NCBI GenBank assembly: GCA_034112445.1
Contig: JAWUVI010000014.1
Location: 372,001-436,000, forward strand
Reading direction: 5' to 3'
Length of the DNA: 64,000 bases
DNA from: Pelagadaptatus sp034112445
GTDB taxonomy: Bacteria > Pseudomonadota > Gammaproteobacteria > Pseudomonadales > Cellvibrionaceae
Part shown: one piece after another, positions 9,439 through 18,200 of the stretch
Numbering within the stretch: the first letter of the stretch is position 1
Layout: every line of letters starts with the position of its first letter
Made by a program: the position numbers and the translations under genes
Notes under the pieces: model-generated
The model's input: the letters and a program-made list of their open reading frames with translations, nothing else
Databases searched by the model: none
Told to the model about the DNA's origin: nothing

Positions 9439-10833
9439 ATGCCAATGAAGTATTTCCCTCTAGCTATTAATTTGCAGTCTCAACCAGTATTAGTCGTTGG
9501 GGGGGGGCAAATAGCGTGTAAAAAGATAGATTCTTTATTACAGGCAAATGCCAAGATTACTGTTATTGCTCCGGCTCTGTGTGAAAAGTTACAGGGTTAC
9601 GTAGATAAAGGAGAGTTGGTGTGGCATGAGGCTCTATTTACTGACGACTCTAGAACGAACCAGCAATTAAAGCAGTTCATTCTAATTGTCGTTGCAACCA
9701 GCTGCCAGTCGACCAATAAAATCATTACCAAACAGGCTCACTCGGCGGGTGTATTAGTTAATTCTGCGTATAAGCACGATGCTGGAAATGTCATTCTGCC
9801 TGCGATAATCAGCCGCGGCGATGTTGTTGTAACCGTCTCCAGTAACGGTCAATCGCCAGTCATTACTCGTTATTTAAAACAGCAGCTAGAGGTTTTTATT
9901 CCTCAAAATATTGATTCCCTTAGTCGCTGGGCCCAGTCATGGCGGAACACAATAAAAGATAAGTTTTCAAACTCGGTTGATAGGCAACAGTTTTGGGGGT
10001 TTTTACTCAGCGGAAAGATCAAAGATTGGGTTTTATCTGGAAAATTTGAACAGGCTGATTCTCAAATCAAGCAGTATCTTAATAAAAGCGATCCCATAAC
10101 AGGGCAAGTTTTCTTGGTGGGCTCAGGCCCAGGTGATCCTGACTTACTCACGATTAAAGCGCTAAAGTTAATTCAGCAAGCCGAAGTAGTTCTCTACGAT
10201 AGGCTGGTCTCTGACGCAATCATGGACTTAGTCCCAGATTACTGTGAGCGAATATATGTTGGTAAAAAAAGATCTAACCACGCTTTGCCGCAAGATAATA
10301 TTAACCAGCTACTGGTTGATTTAGCCAAACAAGGTAAACGTGTTCTCAGGTTGAAAGGTGGAGATCCATTCATTTTCGGGCGCGGTGGTGAAGAGTTAGA
10401 GTTGCTGGCGGAAAACAATATATCGTTTCAGGTTGTTCCGGGTATTACTGCGGCTTCAGGGTGCTCAAGCTACGCTGGAATACCGTTAACCCATCGTGAT
10501 TATTCTCAATCGGTACATTTTATTGCCGGACACCTTAAAGATGAAAGTAATACTCTTAATTGGCCTGAATTGGTCAATCCAAATCAAACATTAGTGTTTT
10601 ATATGGGGTTATCTCAACTTGGATACATCACGGCGCAACTTATCAGTTCAGGGCTAGCGCCGACGACGCCTGTTGCAATCATAGAAAAGGGCACAACAGA
10701 GCACCAACGTACCGTAATATCTACTCTCAAGGATATCGCAGCCCTTGCAGTTTCAAAAAACTTAAAAGCACCAACCCTAATCATTGTCGGTAAGGTTGTT
10801 CTACTTCAGGAAAAACTTGCTTGGTATTCTTAA
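9439..10833 (+). CDS. cysG: Siroheme synthase CysG (multifunctional)
   Basis: A 464-residue fusion that makes siroheme for sulfite and nitrite reductases from uroporphyrinogen III. The N-terminal half (about 1-210) is the NAD-dependent precorrin-2 dehydrogenase/ferrochelatase with VLVVGGGQIACKKIDSLL. The C-terminal half is the SAM uroporphyrinogen methyltransferase with LVGSGPGDPDLLTIKAL, RLKGGDPFIFGRGGEE and VVPGITAASGCSSYAGIPLT. Two ATGs six bases apart are possible starts. It is the last gene of the ftsK run. The next gene has its own sigma-28 promoter. Confidence 0.96.
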   Translation: MPMKYFPLAINLQSQPVLVVGGGQIACKKIDSLLQANAKITVIAPALCEKLQGYVDKGELVWHEALFTDDSRTNQQLKQFILIVVATSCQSTNKIITKQAHSAGVLVNSAYKHDAGNVILPAIISRGDVVVTVSSNGQSPVITRYLKQQLEVFIPQNIDSLSRWAQSWRNTIKDKFSNSVDRQQFWGFLLSGKIKDWVLSGKFEQADSQIKQYLNKSDPITGQVFLVGSGPGDPDLLTIKALKLIQQAEVVLYDRLVSDAIMDLVPDYCERIYVGKKRSNHALPQDNINQLLVDLAKQGKRVLRLKGGDPFIFGRGGEELELLAENNISFQVVPGITAASGCSSYAGIPLTHRDYSQSVHFIAGHLKDESNTLNWPELVNPNQTLVFYMGLSQLGYITAQLISSGLAPTTPVAIIEKGTTEHQRTVISTLKDIAALAVSKNLKAPTLIIVGKVVLLQEKLAWYS

Positions 10834-10890
10834 TAGCTTCTCTAAATGGAGGCATTTTCTTTGAGTTGTTGCATGCAGCATAAATAATTT

Positions 10891-10917
10891 TAAAGAACTG
10901 CAACGTTAAGCCGATAG
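10891..10917 (+). promoter_or_regulatory. Sigma-28 (FliA) promoter of the chemoreceptor gene
   Basis: TAAA, exactly 15 bp, then GCCGATAG: 4 of 4 and 7 of 8 matches to the enterobacterial flagellar/chemotaxis consensus TAAA-N15-GCCGATAA. It lies upstream of the methyl-accepting protein, implying a 5' leader of about 130 nt. The match is read directly from sequence; regulation is inferred. Confidence 0.75.
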
Positions 10918-11055
10918 TCATTATAGATGTAGGAAAGTAAAGGCTGCTGCTTCTAGCATAAAGCAGTAATTTGTCTATTCTATGGTTAGACGCCGGTTTA
11001 AAAAATTGCCAAATTAAGTATATTAACTTTTAAATAATAATAGATGGAGCTCTCA

Positions 11056-12675
11056 ATGCAGTGGCTAAAGAACCTGAGCATTAAACTAAAAATCTCACTC
11101 ATACCCATGGTGTCAATTGTAAGCTTCTTGGTTTTTTTGTTACTGACAGTGGTTTCAGGCAGCAAAAATATAGATCGATTGAATGAAGTTAGTAAAGTCA
11201 ATTTTCCTGTATTAGAACTAGCTGCTACAAATATAGTTCTCTTGGACCGTATTAATGAGTTAATGACGAGTGCAGCTAGCACTGGTGAGCAGGATATGCT
11301 CGATAATGCTAAATCTCTTGCTGAGAAAATCACAAAGAATCTATCGAAACAAAAACAACTCAATTCAAATTCAAACAAAGATATTAATAAAATCGAATCA
11401 CATTTAAATGCCTTTACGGTTCTTTCTTTCAAGCTTACTCAGGACATGATAGATGGCACAATGGATTTTAGTCGTATTGCTCAGATCGCTGAGGAAAAGA
11501 AGAATGCTTTAGATACATTAACCAGAGGTCTGGACGAGTTTAACGAAACGAGCCATACATTATTCATCAACAATGTCGACGAGGTTATCACTAACCAAGA
11601 AGATAACTTGAAGTTTGGCGTTCTTATTGGTGTGGTGTCTTTATTCCTTACCGTGATTATGTCAATTGCCATTATCTCATTAATTACGGCGGGCGTTACA
11701 CGCATCATCGCCTCCTTAAAGGATATTGCTCAAGGTGAGGGTGACCTTACTCTCCGTATAGAGCAGGATAGTAAAGATGAATTTGGTGAATTGGTTACTT
11801 GGTTTAATGTCTTTATTGAAAAGTTACAGGGAACGATTGGCAATGTTGTTAATGTGATTTCTCCTTTAACTCGAGTTTCACAAGATTTAAGTCAACTATC
11901 TGTTGAAACGTCTGCTCTTTCAACAGATCAAAGAAATGATTCTGAGTTTATATCTCAAGCTATGGAGGACATGATAAAAAGTGTTGTTGAAGAGAGCGAA
12001 AAAGCAACGACCGCAGCACAGGCAGCAACCGATGCTGATGTAGAAGCTAAGGAAGGTTACAGAATTGTTCAAAATACAGTTACATCTATAACCGATTTGG
12101 CCAGCGATGTTGAGCGTGCAGGTGAGGTTATTAATAAGCTAGAAGCGGATACAGAAAGTGTGGCTGGGATTCTTGATGTTATTAAAGGTATTGCCGAGCA
12201 AACTAACTTACTTGCCCTTAATGCAGCGATTGAGGCCGCTCGAGCAGGAGAGCAGGGACGTGGCTTTGCTGTTGTAGCCGATGAGGTTAGAACTCTGGCA
12301 TCCAGAACTCAAGAGTCCACATTAGAAATTCAGACCGTAATCGAGCAGTTGCAAACTGCGGCAAGGTCAGCCGTTTCGGTTATGGATCAAGGTAAAGAGC
12401 AAGCAAAAAGCAGTGTCGATCAAGCGGCCGCAACGGGAACGTCACTGGAGGTTATTAGTAGTAAAGTAACATCCATTACTGAAATGAATAACGATATCGT
12501 AGCAGCAATTCAAGATCAGCATAATTTTGCTAACTCAATCCGAGATAAGGTCGAGGTGATGAAAGATGGTGCAATGTCGACTGAATCAAATACCGGGAAA
12601 GTTTCTGAGTTGAGTTCATCGTTACAAAGCTTTGCCGATGAACTGCAAAATGTGGCGTCACAATTTAAGGTATAA
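11056..12675 (+). CDS. Methyl-accepting chemotaxis protein
   Basis: A 539-residue transmembrane chemoreceptor. TM1 lies at about residues 12-34, then a roughly 150-residue helical periplasmic sensor region, TM2 at about 183-208, a HAMP domain, and the cytoplasmic signalling coiled coil with the invariant hairpin tip (IAEQTNLLALNAAIEAARAG, then GRGFAVVADEVRTLASRTQ) that binds CheA/CheW. An ATG 12 bp upstream is possible, but GGAG inside that stretch fits the ATG at 11056. The sensor domain gives no clear ligand. A sigma-28 promoter about 140 bp upstream ties it to flagellar regulation. Confidence 0.95.
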   Translation: MQWLKNLSIKLKISLIPMVSIVSFLVFLLLTVVSGSKNIDRLNEVSKVNFPVLELAATNIVLLDRINELMTSAASTGEQDMLDNAKSLAEKITKNLSKQKQLNSNSNKDINKIESHLNAFTVLSFKLTQDMIDGTMDFSRIAQIAEEKKNALDTLTRGLDEFNETSHTLFINNVDEVITNQEDNLKFGVLIGVVSLFLTVIMSIAIISLITAGVTRIIASLKDIAQGEGDLTLRIEQDSKDEFGELVTWFNVFIEKLQGTIGNVVNVISPLTRVSQDLSQLSVETSALSTDQRNDSEFISQAMEDMIKSVVEESEKATTAAQAATDADVEAKEGYRIVQNTVTSITDLASDVERAGEVINKLEADTESVAGILDVIKGIAEQTNLLALNAAIEAARAGEQGRGFAVVADEVRTLASRTQESTLEIQTVIEQLQTAARSAVSVMDQGKEQAKSSVDQAAATGTSLEVISSKVTSITEMNNDIVAAIQDQHNFANSIRDKVEVMKDGAMSTESNTGKVSELSSSLQSFADELQNVASQFKV

Positions 12676-12721
12676 AATCACTAGCGAAGCGTGACGGCAT
12701 ACTATTATTTACTGGCATTTG

Positions 12722-12766
12722 TGAAGTGCTAGTAATTGAAGTGCTAGTAGTTGAGGTGCTGACATG
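12722..12766 (+). repeat. Three 15-bp tandem repeats ending on a start codon
   Basis: Three consecutive 15-mers, TGAAGTGCTAGTAAT, TGAAGTGCTAGTAGT and TGAGGTGCTGACATG; the last is degenerate and holds both the ribosome site (GAGGTG) and the ATG of the next small gene. Probably a local slippage duplication of a leader segment. Confidence 0.7.
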
Positions 12767-13018
12767 TCGGATATAAGTAAAGTTACAAATTCCCCTATAA
12801 CTCACCCGATCAAAGCGATTAATAAAATCACTGATCGGGAAAAATCTGTTTCATCCTCTAAGCATTTACCCAAACGAGTTATTGAGCATAATAAAGATCG
12901 TCGAAAATTAGCTGATCGCCGTAAGAAATCTAGTCTGGGTAAAAAATTATTTGAATTACGATCAGGACACGATCGCCGAGTTGCAGAGGGTGGATCGGGT
13001 ATAGACGTTTCAATTTAA
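12764..13018 (+). CDS. Small basic protein of unknown function with DRR motifs
   Basis: An 84-residue, strongly basic protein that I do not recognise. Its second half holds three Asp-Arg-Arg repeats (DRRKLADRRKK, then SGHDRRV), in a polar region with no signal peptide or membrane segment. The start is supported by GAGGTG 4 nt before the ATG. It stands alone between the chemoreceptor and glutathione reductase, with about 90 bp on either side. Such repeats could bind nucleic acid or a nucleotide second messenger, but nothing here proves that. Confidence 0.6.
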   Translation: MSDISKVTNSPITHPIKAINKITDREKSVSSSKHLPKRVIEHNKDRRKLADRRKKSSLGKKLFELRSGHDRRVAEGGSGIDVSI

Positions 13019-13112
13019 ATATATTATCAAACTCATTTAAATACTTTAATTTCTATTTTTCTAGAAACACCTACAATGGCCGTGACTTAAATTTTCTTGT
13101 GGGTACTCTATT

Positions 13113-14477
13113 GTGACGACGTTTGATTTTGACTTGTTTGTTATTGGTGCAGGCTCTGGTGGTGTGCGGGCCAGTCGTATGGCTGCTCAAAAAGGTGTAA
13201 AGGTCGCCGTAGCTGAAGATCGATATCTAGGTGGAACTTGCGTTAATGTCGGCTGTGTTCCTAAAAAGCTCTATGTGTACGGTTCACATATCAAAGAAGA
13301 GCTTGAAAGTGCAGCAGGTTATGGCTGGAACATTGATGGCTATCGGTTTAATTGGCCGACATTAAGAGACAACAAAACTAAAGAAATTACCCGTCTTAAT
13401 GGTATCTATGAAAATTTATTGAGCAACGCAGGTGTCTACTATATTTCAGGTAGGGCTAAAATTATTGACCCACATACCGTATCGGTAGGTTCTAAAGTTT
13501 ATTCAGCTGAACGCATTCTAATAGCAACAGGAGGCTGGCCAGTTATCCCAGATATAACGGGCAAAGAACATATCATTACGTCAAATGAAGTGTTTGATTT
13601 AGACGTACTACCAAAAAAAGCCTTAGTCATCGGTGGTGGTTACATTGCCATTGAGTTTGCTGGGATATTCAATGGCCTTGGTGTTGATACTAAACTTATT
13701 TATCGAGGCCCACTGTTTCTGCGAGGCTTTGATAATGAGGTCAGGGAGTTTGTTCGTAACGAGGTTGCTCAAAAGGGGGTTTCGTTAAATTTTGATACGA
13801 ATATTACTGAGTTAAAAAAGCTGGCTGATAACGAATTTGAGGTCACATTTACTAACGGCGAGACCGATATCTTTAATTGCGTATTAGCCGCGACGGGTAG
13901 AAAGGCCAATGTTGACAATTTAGGCATAGAAAACACCCAAGTTGAGTTGAATCAGCGCGGTGAAATTATAGTCAATGACCAGTTTCAAACAGCAGAGCCC
14001 AGTATTTATGCTCTTGGTGATGTTACTGGTGGAATGGCTTTGACTCCGGTGGCTTTGGCTGAAGGTATGTCTCTGGTTAAGCAATTGTATGAAGATCAGG
14101 TTAATACCTTAGATTATGACAACATAGCAACAGCGGTGTTTTCTCAACCTAATATTGCAACGGTAGGTTTGAGTGAAGAGCAAGCCCTTGAAAAAGGCTA
14201 TGGAATTGACGTTTTCACTTCAACGTTTAAGCACATGAAACACAGTCTGGGTGGGTCGCCAGAACGTACTTTTATGAAACTTGTTGTTGATCGTTCAACG
14301 GATCGAATCATCGGTTGCCATATGGTTGGCAGTGATGCAGGAGAGATCATCCAAGGTATTGCCATAGCGATGAAAGCTGGTGTCACAAAAGCTCAATTTG
14401 ATCAGACCATAGGAATTCATCCAACCGCCGCTGAAGAATTTGTAACCATGCGGGAAGTTACTCGTAGCGTTGGATAA
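13113..14477 (+). CDS. gor: Glutathione-disulfide reductase
   Basis: A 454-residue FAD/NADPH disulfide oxidoreductase that regenerates reduced glutathione. It has the N-terminal FAD fold IGAGSGGVRASRMAA, the redox disulfide GGTCVNVGCVPKKLY (Cys43/Cys48), the NADPH fold VIGGGYIAIEFAGIF, a second FAD segment YALGDVTGG, and the C-terminal interface catalytic HPTAAEE. Starts with GTG; no strong ribosome site is visible. Length matches E. coli Gor (450). The motif GCVPKKLY favours glutathione over dihydrolipoyl substrates. Confidence 0.94.
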   Translation: MTTFDFDLFVIGAGSGGVRASRMAAQKGVKVAVAEDRYLGGTCVNVGCVPKKLYVYGSHIKEELESAAGYGWNIDGYRFNWPTLRDNKTKEITRLNGIYENLLSNAGVYYISGRAKIIDPHTVSVGSKVYSAERILIATGGWPVIPDITGKEHIITSNEVFDLDVLPKKALVIGGGYIAIEFAGIFNGLGVDTKLIYRGPLFLRGFDNEVREFVRNEVAQKGVSLNFDTNITELKKLADNEFEVTFTNGETDIFNCVLAATGRKANVDNLGIENTQVELNQRGEIIVNDQFQTAEPSIYALGDVTGGMALTPVALAEGMSLVKQLYEDQVNTLDYDNIATAVFSQPNIATVGLSEEQALEKGYGIDVFTSTFKHMKHSLGGSPERTFMKLVVDRSTDRIIGCHMVGSDAGEIIQGIAIAMKAGVTKAQFDQTIGIHPTAAEEFVTMREVTRSVG

Positions 14478-14505
14478 TCATTAGTATTTATTTGGAGTGT
14501 TATTA

Positions 14506-15666
14506 ATGCGGGTTTTATTGGTTCTTTTGCTTATTGTGGCGGTTGGTTATGGTGTGGCTTTGCAGTTTGTCCCAGCGTCGATAGAGCGCAATGCCAATAA
14601 GGTCACTGTTCACGAACCCTATACCATTTCAACTGCGGCTCAGGAACTTCATAAAAAGCTATTAATTGGAGATTTTCACGCTGATAGCACGTTATGGCGT
14701 CGTGACTTACTAGAGAGAAGCGATCGAGGTCATGTTGATATTCCACGAATGCGCGAAGGCAACGTAGCTATACAAATGTTTACTTCGGTTACAAAGTCTC
14801 CACGTGGACAAAATTATCACAGTAACTCTACCGATGCCTCAGACAACATTACCTTACTGGCGGCAGCTCAGGCTTGGCCCATCTCAACATTAACTAGTTT
14901 AACGGCAAGAGCATTGTACCAAGCTGAAAAACTTCATGACCTTGAAGATCGAGCCCCCGAAGAGTTCCAGTTAATTTTAAATAAGAAACAACTCAACCGT
15001 TTTCTTGCCATGCGCCAAGCAGGAGAGCGAGTTGTGGCCGGATTGATTGGAACCGAGGGTTCCCATGCGTTGGACGGTGATTTAGCCAATATTGAAGTTT
15101 TATACGATGCTGGTTTCAGAATGATGAGCTTGCAGCATTTTTTCGATAATAAACTTGGTGGCTCTCTGCATGGTGAAAGTGGTGCTGGCCTGACTGAGTT
15201 TGGTGTCAATGCCGTTAAGTTGATGCTAGAGCAGGGAATCATGATAGATGTTTCTCATTCTGCACCACAGGTGGTCGTTGATGTTTTGGCGATCAGTAAT
15301 AAACCTTTGATCGTTAGCCATACAGGCTTAAATGGCCATTGTGAGAGTGATCGCAATATCAGCGATGAGCTGATGCAGGAAATAGCAGCCGCAGGTGGAA
15401 TAATCGGTATAGGTTTTTGGGATGGTGCTGTTTGTGATACGGCACCAGCCAATATAGTCAAAGCTTTGCGTTATGGTATCGAACTAGTGGGTGTTAAGCA
15501 CATAGCGCTGGGTTCAGATTATGATGGTTCTGTCGAAACACAGTTTGATATTTCCGAAATCGACATATTAACTCACGAGATGCTTAAAGCCGGTTTTACT
15601 GAACTAGAAATTAAACGTGTTATGGGGCAGAACATGGTTGAATTTTTGCAGAAAAATTTACCCTGA
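14506..15666 (+). CDS. Membrane dipeptidase, peptidase family M19
   Basis: A 386-residue zinc dipeptidase of the renal-dipeptidase type with an N-terminal membrane anchor (about residues 1-18). Metal-site motifs are IGDFHADST (His-x-Asp), GTEGSHAL (bridging Glu), MIDVSHS and VSHTGLNGHC (His ligands). GGAG lies 8 nt before the ATG at 14506, which is better than the in-frame GTG at 14497. It follows gor by 28 bp, so the two may be co-transcribed. It could hydrolyse Cys-Gly from glutathione breakdown, an inference from the neighbour. Confidence 0.9.
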   Translation: MRVLLVLLLIVAVGYGVALQFVPASIERNANKVTVHEPYTISTAAQELHKKLLIGDFHADSTLWRRDLLERSDRGHVDIPRMREGNVAIQMFTSVTKSPRGQNYHSNSTDASDNITLLAAAQAWPISTLTSLTARALYQAEKLHDLEDRAPEEFQLILNKKQLNRFLAMRQAGERVVAGLIGTEGSHALDGDLANIEVLYDAGFRMMSLQHFFDNKLGGSLHGESGAGLTEFGVNAVKLMLEQGIMIDVSHSAPQVVVDVLAISNKPLIVSHTGLNGHCESDRNISDELMQEIAAAGGIIGIGFWDGAVCDTAPANIVKALRYGIELVGVKHIALGSDYDGSVETQFDISEIDILTHEMLKAGFTELEIKRVMGQNMVEFLQKNLP

Positions 15667-15684
15667 TGATCATACCCATTAGTT

Positions 15685-15774
15685 TATTATAAGAGTTGAT
15701 AATTTTATAAGGGTCCATGATTTTATAAGGGTTCATGGTTTTATAAGGGCTCATGGTTTTATAAGAGTTGATGG
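15685..15774 (+). repeat. Five tandem 18-bp repeats
   Basis: Five contiguous copies of an 18-mer typified by TTTTATAAGGGTTCATGG. The three central copies differ at 1-2 positions; the outer copies have AGAGTTGAT in place of GGGTTCATG. Non-coding: stops occur, and no ribosome-site/start pair fits a gene. It lies between the dipeptidase stop and the next gene. Confidence 0.85.
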
Positions 15775-15853
15775 TTTTGCATTGGCAAACATCAGCTGCG
15801 GGTATTAAAATCTGACTACACTTATCTCTGTACCATCAATTACTAATTAGACT

Positions 15854-17230
15854 ATGAATCTAAAAGCATTTAAATACGTTTTATCGATTGGATTTTTAGC
15901 ATTGCTCTTGCCTATGGTGGTTTGGGCATCTCCAGCGTCAACTCTTTCAGGAGCACCAACAGTTCTCCGTATAGCTTGTCAGGAGAGCACCGATAATCCA
16001 ATACTTGGACGGCCTCTTACTGATCTGATAGAAACCTTTAAAGCCGTTAACGTAGATATGCAAGTGGTCTATGTTCCTCCGGCTGAATCTGTACAGGCAT
16101 TGAGAGATAAAAAATTTGATGGCTCTTGTGCTCGTCAAAAAAGCTTTTCAAGCTTGAGCGGTATGGATTTTTTAGTGCGACCTGAGACACCTTTATTTTC
16201 AATTCAATATGTCGCAGTAACCCGCAAAGGAGAATTGGTTCCACAAGATCTTACTGGTGTTAAAGTAGGGTACCAAGGCAGTCACGTAGCCATAGGCAAG
16301 TTTTTGAATACTAGCAAGAGCAGAGGCTATGGTTCACTGCATAACCTTTTTAGTGCGCTTAAATCCAAATCTATTGATGTTGTTGTGGTTTTGGAAGCTA
16401 GCTTTTACCGTTATCAAGAAGCTGTACCTGTAGGTTGGCTTGAAGTACAAAATGTTATTTTTTCTACGCCTGTGTACCTGCACCTAATGGATAAACACAA
16501 AGCCTTAATTGATTTTTTTGATCGTCGCTATCCCTATTTACGGGCACAAAAAAACACTACTAAAGAGAGTTATCAAGAGCCCTTGTTAGACTTGTCGGAT
16601 AACCCTAAAGATAAAACTATTAATTTTACCTGCAGTGTGCCGCCAGAATACTCTCTTGCCACACATTTTCTTACGGTAAGCCGTCAAGTTTTTGCTGACT
16701 TAGGTTACAACTTTAGAATGCATTATTCCTCGAGGATGCGAGCTTTAGGTGAACTTAAAAATGGCAGCGCCGATGGTTTTTGTGCGTCAAGTAATCAAGT
16801 TGACTCTGATAAACAATGGCAGGTCCATATTGATGTGCCTATATTCACAAGCTCTATACAAGTGTTGTCGATGAACAACCATCGTGTGGTTGCTTCAGCC
16901 GCAGACTTCAAAAGCCATGACCGAGTGGGCTTTCTAAGTGGTTCGTTACATATAGAAAGTGCTTTAGCTAAAGGGCCGGCTCACCTTTTATCTATAACGA
17001 CTTTCGAAAAAGGGTTGGAAATGCTGGCGACAGATAAGATTGACTATTTGGTTGAATATTCACTTGCTGTGACTGGTCAGCTCAGGAATGTACTGCTACA
17101 AAAGCCCCTGTACTCTGTAGGCCTAATCGAGCAGGTAACTTTTTATCCAAGTTTGCATCCGCGTCATAAAGAGCAGGCACCGTTGATCGAGAAAAAATAT
17201 AAAGAATACTGGGCTCCGTTTAAGCTTTAA
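15854..17230 (+). CDS. Duplicated periplasmic binding protein-like (SBP family 3 type), two domains
   Basis: A 458-residue secreted protein. Signal peptide cleavage is likely near VVWA/SPAS (residue 25). The rest is two copies of a solute-binding-like domain (about 35-240 and 250-458). Each begins with a beta strand ending in Cys and has a DG-x-Cys motif exactly 50 residues later (Cys42/Cys92 and Cys260/Cys310), suggesting a conserved disulfide. A QALRDKKFDG segment in copy one parallels RALGELKNGS in copy two. No ABC permease is adjacent, so it may be a sensor or orphan binding protein. The ligand is unknown. Confidence 0.8.
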   Translation: MNLKAFKYVLSIGFLALLLPMVVWASPASTLSGAPTVLRIACQESTDNPILGRPLTDLIETFKAVNVDMQVVYVPPAESVQALRDKKFDGSCARQKSFSSLSGMDFLVRPETPLFSIQYVAVTRKGELVPQDLTGVKVGYQGSHVAIGKFLNTSKSRGYGSLHNLFSALKSKSIDVVVVLEASFYRYQEAVPVGWLEVQNVIFSTPVYLHLMDKHKALIDFFDRRYPYLRAQKNTTKESYQEPLLDLSDNPKDKTINFTCSVPPEYSLATHFLTVSRQVFADLGYNFRMHYSSRMRALGELKNGSADGFCASSNQVDSDKQWQVHIDVPIFTSSIQVLSMNNHRVVASAADFKSHDRVGFLSGSLHIESALAKGPAHLLSITTFEKGLEMLATDKIDYLVEYSLAVTGQLRNVLLQKPLYSVGLIEQVTFYPSLHPRHKEQAPLIEKKYKEYWAPFKL

Positions 17231-18146
17231 AAGGAGTTAGATGTTGGTGCTCAATCGCTTGCCAAAAAGGTAAGCAATGTTCTGTTATCTCTGAGGAAGC
17301 CTCTAAAGGACAAAAGTGACCGCCATTAATAAACTGGTGGCTGGCGCCTGCAGGATAATGTGTGGTGTTATAATTCCAAGGGGAAAAATGGCGCTGACTC
17401 ATGCATTTGTCATCTTTACCGCTTAAAAATAAGCTAGGCACATTGATTATGGCGTGGTCTGTTAGTACCCCTACCTTTTTACCTTTGTGTGAAAACGCAT
17501 CAAGCATACAGCGGTAATATTGCAAGGTGGCCTTTAATACGAGAGGTTGTACAAAGGTGCTCTCAAGTTGTACTAAATAGTCGTCTGGGATCTCCCAAGT
17601 GGGTGACCAGCGTTGCCAAAGCTGTTTTAGGTATTTGAAATTATTTCTTTTGATTATTATCTCGGCGATACCGCGTAGTTGAAAAAACGCCATATACCGT
17701 GAATACCAAAGTTGTTCCGGGAACTTTATAAAGGCTTCTCGGGCATATTGTAGTGGTGGAATGGCCAACGATATTAGAGATAAAACATGGTTGGAATTTT
17801 GTGCCACCATGATTGATGCTATTGGGCTGCCCCAGTCGTGTCCGACCAAGTGGATTTGTTTAGCACCTAAATCGTGGTCTATCCATTCTTGTACTGTGGC
17901 GGCTAAGTCAGTGAGATAATAGTCAGGTTGGGCGCTAGCCGAAGCTGTCTCATAGCCTGGCATGGCCGGCGCCCAAACATCGTAACCCGCCGTCGATAAT
18001 AAGTGCATTAATGGAATATAGCTTAGGTTGCTGTCGGGGAAACCGTGCAGGCAAACAACCGTAGCTTTATAATTGCCCTGAGCTTTAATGGTCAGTACGG
18101 ATGTCGGTACACTAACGTTATTAAGTTCTTTTTTGATTATTTCCAA
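17220..18146 (-). CDS. Alpha/beta hydrolase, epoxide hydrolase / haloalkane dehalogenase type
   Basis: A 308-residue cytoplasmic hydrolase. The oxyanion-hole motif VVCLHGFPDSNLSY and the nucleophile elbow LVGHDWGSPIAS carry Asp rather than Ser, which places it with epoxide hydrolases and dehalogenases. A cap region follows, and the C-terminal FINGGHFCPLEA supplies the catalytic His. It starts at a TTG with AGGGAAG upstream. It converges on and overlaps the binding-protein gene by 11 bp. The substrate is unknown. It sits downstream of the molybdenum hydroxylase genes on the same strand and may share their transcript. Confidence 0.87.
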   Translation of the reverse strand: MEIIKKELNNVSVPTSVLTIKAQGNYKATVVCLHGFPDSNLSYIPLMHLLSTAGYDVWAPAMPGYETASASAQPDYYLTDLAATVQEWIDHDLGAKQIHLVGHDWGSPIASIMVAQNSNHVLSLISLAIPPLQYAREAFIKFPEQLWYSRYMAFFQLRGIAEIIIKRNNFKYLKQLWQRWSPTWEIPDDYLVQLESTFVQPLVLKATLQYYRCMLDAFSHKGKKVGVLTDHAIINVPSLFLSGKDDKCMSQRHFSPWNYNTTHYPAGASHQFINGGHFCPLEASSEITEHCLPFWQAIEHQHLTPFKA

Positions 18147-18200
18147 CGGTGATTCTTCCCTTAATGCAAAACGTATAATTTGATCAACCTAAAACCACTG

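Noticed and set aside
10998..11432. 144-codon minus-strand frame opposite the chemoreceptor
   Set aside because: It is antisense to the receptor's periplasmic region; low-complexity hydrophobic translation and no ribosome site.
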